Origin: Acidisarcina sp.
GTDB lineage: Bacteria; Acidobacteriota; Blastocatellia; Pyrinomonadales; Pyrinomonadaceae
DNA length: 6,130 nt
Reading direction: 5' to 3'
Assembly (NCBI GenBank): GCA_021155145.1
Contig: JAJNPX010000327.1
Location: 1 to 6,130, forward strand
Each line of letters starts with the position of its first letter. Positions within the stretch are counted from its first letter, which is position 1. Positions 1 to 5,000 of the stretch are shown piece after piece. Both the position numbers and the translations under genes were made by a program. The notes beneath the pieces are model-generated. The model ran no database searches, was not told where the DNA came from, and was given only the letters and a program-made list of their open reading frames with translations.

Positions 1-1622
1 ATCTCGCGGCCGAGAAAGATCTGCTCTTCCTTTTTGCCAAAGGCGAGCGGGCCGAGATCCGACATCCCGTACTGGCAGACCATCGACCGGGCGAGTTCGG
101 TCGCCTTTTCGATGTCATTCGAAGCGCCGGTCGTGATTCGCCCGATAAAGATCTCTTCGGCGATGCGTCCGCCCATCGAGTTGGCGATCATCGCAAGAAG
201 TTCTTCCTTGGTACGGCCGAGCACGTCTGCCTCGGGCAAAAAGAATGTTACGCCAAGCGCGCGGCCGCGGGGCACTATCGTGACCTTGTGCACCGGATCG
301 CTCTCGGGGATGTTCAACCCGACGAGCGCATGGCCCGCTTCGTGGACGGCCGTCAGGCGGCGTTCCTTGTCGCTCATCACCATAGAGCGGCGTTCGGGGC
401 CCATCAGGACCTTGTCCTTGGCGAACTCCAGATCGTAAAGTGTCACGACCTTCTTGTTCTGCCTCGCAGCGATCAGCGCCGCTTCGTTCACGAGGTTCGC
501 AAGATCGGCCCCGGTGAAACCGGGAGTGCCGCGGGCGATAATGTTGACATCGACGCCCTCGTCGAGCGGGATCTTGCGGGTGTGAACTTTCAGGATGCCT
601 TCGCGGCCGCGGACGTCAGGGTAGCCGACGACCACTTGCCGGTCAAATCTGCCGGGACGCAGGAGTGCCGGATCGAGAACGTCGGGCCGGTTGGTCGAGG
701 CCATCAGGATGACGCCGTCGTTCGATTCAAAGCCGTCCATCTCGACGAGCAGTTGGTTCAGCGTCTGTTCGCGCTCATCGTGACCGCCGCCGAGTCCGGC
801 GCCGCGATGACGGCCGACCGCGTCGATCTCATCGATGAAGATGATGCACGGAGCGTTCTTTTTGCCCTGTTCGAAAAGGTCTCGGACGCGGCTTGCACCG
901 ACGCCGACGAACATCTCGACGAAATCGGAACCGGAGATCGAGAAGAATGGCACATTCGCCTCGCCCGCCACGGCCTTTGCAAGCAATGTCTTGCCCGTTC
1001 CGGGAGGGCCCATCATCAGAACGCCCTTCGGTATCTTGCCGCCGAGCTTCTGGAACTTTTGCGGGTCTTTGAGGAATTCGATTATCTCCTGAAGCTCATC
1101 CTTGGCCTCGTCAACCCCAGCTACATCCTTAAAGGTGACCCGCTTTTGCTGGTTATTAAGAAGTTTCGCCTTCGATTTGCCGAAGCTCAGGGCCTTATTT
1201 CCGCCGGCCTGCATTTGGCGCAAGGTAAAGGCGAGAAATCCGATCAGCAGAAGGAACGGCAGTGCCTGGATCAGGATCAGCCATCCGAGGCCGCTCGAGG
1301 ATGGCTCTTCGGTATATTTGATCTCGGCGCTCGTCCCCTTATTCGCGTCGTTGAATTCGTCCATCTTTCTGACGAGTAACTCGCGTGTGGCGTCGCTGCC
1401 GACCGATGTAATGAACTTGTTGCCGTTTGCGTCGGTAAACTCGACGCCCGATTGCTTGATCGCGGCTTCTCTAAAATCCTTGTTGTTGATACGGGTTATT
1501 GCCTCATTGATCGCGAGGTCCGTCGGCGCTTTCGTCTGTTTGCTCTGCAGGAACCACACGAATGCGAGCGCTGTCGAGATGATCAATAGCCACAATAAAA
1601 CCTGTTTTGCTTTAGAACTCAA
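1..1622 (-). CDS. ftsH: ATP-dependent zinc metalloprotease FtsH, 3' end cut by window edge
   Basis: FtsH is a membrane-anchored hexameric AAA+ protease that extracts and degrades misfolded membrane proteins and short-lived regulators at the cytoplasmic face. I translated 540 codons; the family is usually about 610-650 residues, so roughly 70-110 C-terminal residues lie outside. Visible in order: first membrane helix at about residues 8-25, an exported domain at about 26-111, second helix at about 112-134, Walker A GPPGTGKT at 205-212, pore loop MFVG at 237-240, Walker B IIFIDE at 260-265, second region of homology with RPGRFDR at 322-328 (arginine fingers R322 and R325), the zinc site HEAGH at 427-431, and the likely third zinc ligand D503. 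The start is TTG at 1622-1620: an in-frame TAA sits two codons upstream (1628-1626), and GGAGG precedes it with 7 bases between. It follows tilS on the same strand but seems to have its own promoter. All key residues are intact. Confidence 0.98.
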   Translation of the reverse strand, partial: MSSKAKQVLLWLLIISTALAFVWFLQSKQTKAPTDLAINEAITRINNKDFREAAIKQSGVEFTDANGNKFITSVGSDATRELLVRKMDEFNDANKGTSAEIKYTEEPSSSGLGWLILIQALPFLLLIGFLAFTLRQMQAGGNKALSFGKSKAKLLNNQQKRVTFKDVAGVDEAKDELQEIIEFLKDPQKFQKLGGKIPKGVLMMGPPGTGKTLLAKAVAGEANVPFFSISGSDFVEMFVGVGASRVRDLFEQGKKNAPCIIFIDEIDAVGRHRGAGLGGGHDEREQTLNQLLVEMDGFESNDGVILMASTNRPDVLDPALLRPGRFDRQVVVGYPDVRGREGILKVHTRKIPLDEGVDVNIIARGTPGFTGADLANLVNEAALIAARQNKKVVTLYDLEFAKDKVLMGPERRSMVMSDKERRLTAVHEAGHALVGLNIPESDPVHKVTIVPRGRALGVTFFLPEADVLGRTKEELLAMIANSMGGRIAEEIFIGRITTGASNDIEKATELARSMVCQYGMSDLGPLAFGKKEEQIFLGRE

Positions 1623-1629
1623 TTTTTAG

Positions 1630-1634
1630 CCTCC
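1630..1634 (-). promoter_or_regulatory. Ribosome binding site deciding the TTG start of ftsH
   Basis: The minus strand reads GGAGG, then CTAAAAA, then TTG, a strong Shine-Dalgarno match at a normal 7-base spacing. Together with the in-frame TAA that overlaps the spacer, it makes TTG at 1622 the earliest possible start and the only well-placed one. Confidence 0.85.
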
Positions 1635-1639
1635 AAGCC

Positions 1640-1685
1640 AACTTTCATCTAATTCAGAAAGCGGTACTGCCGTTAGATGAAAGTT
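1640..1685 (-). promoter_or_regulatory. Perfect 13-bp inverted repeat in the ftsH leader
   Basis: AACTTTCATCTAA at 1640-1652 is exactly complementary to TTAGATGAAAGTT at 1673-1685, with a 20-base loop that contains a smaller CGG/CCG pairing. On the ftsH transcript the stem would end 5 bases before the GGAGG ribosome binding site. It could be an RNA hairpin affecting ftsH translation or stability, a protein operator, or a remnant of a palindromic repeat. The symmetry is directly visible; the role is unknown. No T-run follows on either strand, so a simple intrinsic terminator is unlikely. Confidence 0.7.
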
Positions 1686-1692
1686 ACAAAAA

Positions 1693-1714
1693 CGGCGTTG
1701 TTCTATAAGCGCCG
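1693..1714 (-). other. Possible second, weaker leader hairpin upstream of ftsH
   Basis: CGGCG and CGCCG arms (1693-1697 and 1710-1714) flank a 12-base loop and would form a 5-bp GC stem in the ftsH leader, between the predicted transcription start and the 13-bp inverted repeat. A stem this short can occur by chance in GC-rich DNA. It is listed because it lies in the same roughly 110-base predicted leader. Confidence 0.3.
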
Positions 1715-1739
1715 CGGCAAACCGCAGGGCCAACATTCG

Positions 1740-1768
1740 ATTGTAAGTGCCAGACGGCGCTTTTTCAA
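1740..1768 (-). promoter_or_regulatory. Predicted sigma70-type promoter for ftsH
   Basis: On the minus strand a -35 box TTGAAA (1768-1763) is followed after exactly 17 bases by a -10 box TACAAT (1745-1740). Each hexamer differs from consensus at only one or two positions. The -35 box contains the tilS TGA stop codon (1767-1765), so the promoter straddles the end of tilS. Transcription would start near 1733 and give a leader of about 110 bases before the TTG start. This suggests ftsH can be expressed separately from the genes upstream. It is a motif match only. Confidence 0.6.
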
Positions 1769-2826
1769 CCTTTTTCGGCCTTTCTCTGACGCCAATACAG
1801 CTTACCGCCGGTCTTGGTCACCGTACTGCCGGGAAGTTCCGCGACGCGCCCGCTCTTGCGGGTAGTTGCGAGTTTTACGATGGCGTCGATATGTTTGGCG
1901 CCAATGCCGCGAAGCCCGCCGCGATTTTGACGCAGCCACTCACGCACGAGATCGTTCGCGGCATCCGGCCCGGCCTCTCTCAATCTGGCGACCGACAGCG
2001 GCCCGCCTCCGTTATCATCCTTTATTGCAACATTTACCGAGCCCTTAACTCCGACCTCGCGCGCCGGGGCGAACGCCCGCCGCTGCAATTCTGCCGTTTG
2101 ACACAGAGTTTCGACGATCTTCGGATTTAGCTCGGCAAGCATCGGGATAAGCACCTTTCTGATCCAGACGCGGCGGAAATTGATGTCCTCGTTCATCGGA
2201 TCGAGGCAAAAGTCGAGGGAATTCTGGCGGCAGAAGCCTTCGGTATCTTTTCGCATCGCCCACGAGAGCATCGGCCTGACAAGCAGTACATCGGCAGACG
2301 GGAAAGGCAGAAACGGTTCGCCCTCGGGGCTCGCATCCCGGTCCTCGATCGGCCGCAGATGACTTACCGCCTCGATCCCGGCGAGCCCGCCCGGGCCGCT
2401 GCCGCGTATCAGGTTCATCAGGACGGTCTCAGCCTGATCGTTCATTGTGTGGGCCGTGAGAACGTGGCCGGCGCCCAGCCTTTCCGCGGTTTCGAGCAGA
2501 AATTTGTAGCGGGCACGCCGTGCATTTTGCTCGAGATTGCCCGCGGACCGCTCGTGCCACTCGGCGTGAGCAAGCTCTATCTTTCGCTCGCTTGCGAAGG
2601 CCGAAACGAATTCGAGGTCCGTTCGGCTATCGTGCCTGAGGCGATGGTCGAAATGCGCTGCCACGATGCGGAGATCGAGCTTCTTTCGCTGGCGAAGGTC
2701 GTCGATCGCGAGCAGCAGGCTCATCGAATCGGCCCCGCCAGAAACCGCGACGACGATGGCCGCATCCTCGAACGGCAGCCCGAGCCGCCGCCATTCGGTC
2801 ATCAGATCTCGGACGAATGAATGCAC
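1765..2826 (-). CDS. tilS: tRNA(Ile)-lysidine synthase TilS
   Basis: TilS uses ATP and lysine to convert C34 of the CAU-anticodon isoleucine tRNA to lysidine, so that the tRNA reads AUA as Ile and not AUG as Met. The 353-residue protein has the N-type PP-loop SGGADS at 29-34, the family stretch AHFDHRLR at 57-64, the NLEQNARRARY segment at 97-107, the TAHTMNDQAET block at 124-134 continuing to RGSG at 141-144, RPML at 184-187, DPMN at 209-212 and RRVWIR at 218-223. A shorter C-terminal part (about 230-353) ends in the LPG-containing stretch typical of the substrate-binding region. The segment between about 151 and 184 looks like a loop insertion. The start is GTG, the first start codon after an in-frame TAA at 2838-2836; it has no clear ribosome binding site, so ATG at residue 9 is an alternative. 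ftsH follows 142 bases downstream. Confidence 0.95.
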   Translation of the reverse strand: MHSFVRDLMTEWRRLGLPFEDAAIVVAVSGGADSMSLLLAIDDLRQRKKLDLRIVAAHFDHRLRHDSRTDLEFVSAFASERKIELAHAEWHERSAGNLEQNARRARYKFLLETAERLGAGHVLTAHTMNDQAETVLMNLIRGSGPGGLAGIEAVSHLRPIEDRDASPEGEPFLPFPSADVLLVRPMLSWAMRKDTEGFCRQNSLDFCLDPMNEDINFRRVWIRKVLIPMLAELNPKIVETLCQTAELQRRAFAPAREVGVKGSVNVAIKDDNGGGPLSVARLREAGPDAANDLVREWLRQNRGGLRGIGAKHIDAIVKLATTRKSGRVAELPGSTVTKTGGKLYWRQRKAEKG

Positions 2827-2835
2827 GAGAGGAGT

Positions 2836-2908
2836 TTAGCCACGAATTGCACGAAATGCACGGATCATGCGGGCTCGAATTAGTGAAATTAGTGAAATTC
2901 GTGGCTAA
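2836..2908. repeat. Palindromic intergenic repeat of the 'cacgaa' type
   Basis: TTAGCCACGAATT at 2836-2848 is repeated perfectly in inverse at 2896-2908. The symmetry continues inward, so 26-base arms (2836-2861 and 2883-2908) match at 22 of 26 positions around a 21-base loop. Each arm is built from degenerate units with 9-base spacing (CACGAATTG, CACGAAATG on the left; AATTAGTGA twice and AATTCGTGG on the right). The right arm contains the thioesterase TAG stop; the left arm contains the TAA that limits the tilS start. Repeats of this style are scattered in many environmental bacterial genomes; their function is not established. Confidence 0.8.
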
Positions 2909-3330
2909 TTTTCTTTCGGAAACGCGGGCCTATTCTGAAGCAATATGGATATCCGGCCGGTGCAGACGAGCTTGCCACGTTCGTCGTGGCTCTCGATCTT
3001 CCACACGCTCAGCGTCCGGCCATGGCGGATGGGTTCGGCGGTGACGGTCAGCAGCCCTTTGCTCACCGCCCGCATATGATTCGCGTTTATCTCGATGCCG
3101 ACCGGCGTCACCTTTGTCAGATCGGAGCTGACGACGACCCCGATCGACGCCGCCGTCTCGAACAGGTACAGCGAGACCCCGCCGTTCATTATCCCGACAT
3201 ACTGATGCACCTTCGGCGTCACCTCCATCGTCAAAACAACGCGGACGGGTGTCGCCTCGACGATCTTTACGCCGAGAAACTGCATCAGCTCGTTCTCTTG
3301 CGTTCGCTTTATGAGCTCAGACTTTTCCAT
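2905..3330 (-). CDS. Hotdog-fold acyl-CoA thioesterase (PaaI / YdiI-MenI-like)
   Basis: This 141-residue protein is a single hotdog domain, the usual length for the PaaI/YdiI/EntH group, which hydrolyses acyl- or aryl-CoA thioesters in the cytoplasm. The best landmarks are VHQYVGIMNGG at 41-51, the helix with FETAAS at 57-62, and VGIEINANHMRAV at 77-89, the last strongly resembling YdiI/MenI (1,4-dihydroxy-2-naphthoyl-CoA thioesterase). Aligned by eye to E. coli YdiI, the catalytic Glu (E58), a Gln (Q43) and a Ser (S62) are retained, but the His of the usual HGG is Asn (N49). The substrate cannot be told from sequence; menaquinone synthesis is possible, but no men gene is nearby. The ATG at 3330 has no Shine-Dalgarno sequence and abuts a 13-bp triple repeat; ATG at residue 16 is an alternative, although YdiI-like length favours the first. 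The TAG stop lies in a palindromic repeat. Confidence 0.88.
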   Translation of the reverse strand: MEKSELIKRTQENELMQFLGVKIVEATPVRVVLTMEVTPKVHQYVGIMNGGVSLYLFETAASIGVVVSSDLTKVTPVGIEINANHMRAVSKGLLTVTAEPIRHGRTLSVWKIESHDERGKLVCTGRISILLQNRPAFPKEN

Positions 3331-3369
3331 TATCGCAGTTGGGTATCGCAGTTAGGTATCGCAGTTGGG
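3331..3369. repeat. Three tandem 13-bp repeats abutting the thioesterase start
   Basis: The units TATCGCAGTTGGG (3331-3343), TATCGCAGTTAGG (3344-3356) and TATCGCAGTTGGG (3357-3369) follow each other without gaps and differ at a single base. The array begins at the base next to the thioesterase ATG (3330-3328), so it fills the place where a ribosome binding site would be expected. Its G-run end merges into the inverted partial copy of the neighbouring 32-bp repeat. Confidence 0.9.
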
Positions 3370-3388
3370 AGTTCCAGCTTTAGCTGGC
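3363..3388 (-). repeat. Inverted partial copy of the 32-bp repeat unit
   Basis: This 26-base stretch matches the reverse complement of the 32-bp unit found at 3423-3517 at 24 of 26 positions, and 3368-3388 is an exact 21-base inverted match to 3426-3446. The two are separated by 37 bases, so they could form a large hairpin or cruciform. It shares the CCAGCTTTAGCTGG palindromic core. Confidence 0.85.
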
Positions 3389-3422
3389 CGCCGTGGTTGC
3401 CAGTCGGCCTGTGTTAACGAAG

Positions 3423-3517
3423 AGAGCCAGCTAAAGCTGGAACTCCAAACCTTAAGAGCCAGCTAAAGCTGGAACTCCAAACCTCAAGAGCCAGCTAAAG
3501 CTGGAACTCCAAACCTT
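3423..3517. repeat. Tandem array of three 32-bp repeats overlapping the argH 3' end
   Basis: The units begin at 3423, 3455 and 3487 with an exact 32-base period. The first two differ at only one base, and the third ends one base short, at 3517. Each unit contains the 14-base near-palindrome CCAGCTAAAGCTGG (6-bp arms around AA). There is no unique sequence between units, so this is not a CRISPR array. The third unit supplies the argH stop codon (TAG at 3497-3495) and its last five or six codons. The near-identity of the copies suggests recent duplication. Confidence 0.93.
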
Positions 3518-4886
3518 CGCGTGCAGCCTGCAACTGTTGCCCAACACGCTCCGGCGAAGTCCCGCCGACCGCCGATCTGCTGGCCAGCGCCGATTCAAGG
3601 CTTAAGGAATCGAAAACGTCATCGGATATCTCCGAAGAGACGGAACGCATCTCGTCGAGCGAGAGTGCGTTCAATTCCTTTCCCTGTTCGATGGCGAGCA
3701 GAACGAGCTTGCCGACGGCGTCATGCGCCGTTCTGAACGGCATCCCCTTCCTGACGAGATAATCGGCGAGTTCCGTCGCATTCAGATATCCGCTGATCGC
3801 GGCATCGAAGGTACGCTCTTCGTCCACCACCGTATTCTCGACGACGATGGCGGCCGCACGCAGCGAGATCTTGACGGTATCGACCGTATCAAAGACCGCC
3901 TCCTTGTCTTCCTGCATATCCTTGTTATAGGCGAGCGGGAGGCCCTTCATCATCGCGAGCAGCGCCATATTGTGCCCGAATACGCGTCCGGCTTTCCCGC
4001 GGAGAAGCTCGAGTGCATCGGGGTTCTTTTTTTGAGGCATCAGGCTCGATCCGCTCGAGACCGAATCGCTCAATTTAATGAAGCCGAACTCGGCCGAGCA
4101 GTACAGGATCATATCTTCCGCGAGCCGCGAAAGATGGACCATCACGAGCGAGCAGGTGGCGACGAACTCGATGGCAAAGTCACGGTCGGAAACGGCGTCG
4201 ATGCTGTTGGCTGTGACCGATCCGAAACCCAGTTCGGCGGCGATGGCCTCGCGATCGATCGGGAATCCCGTTCCGGCGAGTGCCCCTGAGCCGAGCGGCA
4301 ACACGTTCACTCGTCGATAGACATCGGCCAGCCGTTCGCGGTCGCGTTTCAGCATCTCGAAATAGGCGAGGCACCAGTGGGCGAACAAGATAGGCTGGGC
4401 CCGCTGCATATGCGTGTACCCGGGCATGACCGCGTCGCGAAATCCCTCGGCGATGTCGAGGATCGCACCCTGCAGGTCCTTTATCAGCACCGATACTTCA
4501 TCTATCTCATCGCGGAGCCACAGCCGAAACGCCGTTGCGACCTGGTCATTCCGGCTGCGGCCCGTATGAAGTTTGCGGCCGGCATCGCCGATGGCCTCGA
4601 CTAGTTTCGATTCGATAAAGGAATGGACATCCTCGGCATCGCTTTTGAAGAACTCCGCGTCGATGACCGAATCGGCCTGCAGCTGCGTCAGACCGCCGAC
4701 GATGGCATCAAGCTCTTCGCAGGAGATGAGCCCGGCCCGATCGAGTGCGCGGGCATGGGCGATGCTGCAGCGAAGGTCGGCCGTAAAAATGCGTCGGTCG
4801 AAACGAAACGAATCGTTAAATGCCGCAAACGTCTCGTGCGGCCTTTCGGTGAATCGCCCGCCCCAAAGCTTTTCTGAATCTGTCAT
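3495..4886 (-). CDS. argH: Argininosuccinate lyase ArgH
   Basis: ArgH splits argininosuccinate into arginine and fumarate, the last step of arginine synthesis, as a cytoplasmic homotetramer of the fumarase/aspartase superfamily. From ATG at 4886 the protein has 463 residues, the normal family size, and begins MTDSEKLWGGRF, the expected N-terminus. Landmarks are HTGRSRNDQVAT at 107-118, GYTHMQRAQPI at 156-166 with catalytic His159, and the superfamily signature GSSLMPQKKNPD at 279-290 with the catalytic Ser at 280 or 281. An open frame continues 21 codons further upstream to a TTG at 4949, but those codons are a hairpin repeat and match no ArgH N-terminus. A weak GGACGGG ribosome binding site lies 6 bases before the ATG. 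The last residues, GLEFQL, are encoded by the 32-bp repeat and look like an acquired tail after the usual QAARE-type end. argG diverges 114 bases away. Confidence 0.97.
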   Translation of the reverse strand: MTDSEKLWGGRFTERPHETFAAFNDSFRFDRRIFTADLRCSIAHARALDRAGLISCEELDAIVGGLTQLQADSVIDAEFFKSDAEDVHSFIESKLVEAIGDAGRKLHTGRSRNDQVATAFRLWLRDEIDEVSVLIKDLQGAILDIAEGFRDAVMPGYTHMQRAQPILFAHWCLAYFEMLKRDRERLADVYRRVNVLPLGSGALAGTGFPIDREAIAAELGFGSVTANSIDAVSDRDFAIEFVATCSLVMVHLSRLAEDMILYCSAEFGFIKLSDSVSSGSSLMPQKKNPDALELLRGKAGRVFGHNMALLAMMKGLPLAYNKDMQEDKEAVFDTVDTVKISLRAAAIVVENTVVDEERTFDAAISGYLNATELADYLVRKGMPFRTAHDAVGKLVLLAIEQGKELNALSLDEMRSVSSEISDDVFDSLSLESALASRSAVGGTSPERVGQQLQAAREGLEFQL

Positions 4887-4904
4887 TCGATGCCCGTCCA
4901 ACTT

Positions 4905-4968
4905 CTTTGCGTTCTGTGCGCCTTTGCGTGAGAATTGATTTTCACGCAAAGTCGCAGAGTTCGCAAAG
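4905..4968. repeat. Long imperfect hairpin repeat of the 'ctttgcg' type between argH and argG
   Basis: Arms at 4905-4934 and 4939-4968 are complementary at 25 of 30 positions around a 4-base loop (TTGA). Each arm has the order CTTTGCG, a degenerate TGCG unit, then CTTTGCGTGA, with 8- to 9-base spacing. The element occupies most of the 114-bp divergent gap, so any argG or argH promoter must lie in it or in the narrow flanks; I could not identify a convincing one. Repeats of this type are common in environmental Gram-negative genomes and often create false peptide extensions, as they do here for argH. Confidence 0.85.
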
Positions 4969-5000
4969 TACCTCGCGGAAAAGGTGTGTTATCGGAAGAA

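Noticed and set aside
288..1379. 363-codon open frame on the plus strand opposite ftsH
   Set aside because: It is antisense to a fully intact FtsH with all motifs, shows no recognisable domain, and is explained by the codon bias of GC-rich coding DNA.
2359..2820. 153-codon plus-strand open frame inside tilS
   Set aside because: It is antisense to the conserved PP-loop domain of TilS and has no supporting motif or ribosome binding site.
2836..2915. Intrinsic terminator for the thioesterase gene
   Set aside because: On the minus strand no T-run follows the hairpin. The T-rich stretch after it is on the plus strand, where no gene leads into it.
3423..3517. Short CRISPR-like array
   Set aside because: The repeats are directly contiguous with a 32-base period and have no unique spacers, and no cas gene is present.
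3723..4289. 188-codon plus-strand open frame inside argH
   Set aside because: It is antisense to conserved ArgH motifs, has no recognisable domain, and is a shadow frame.
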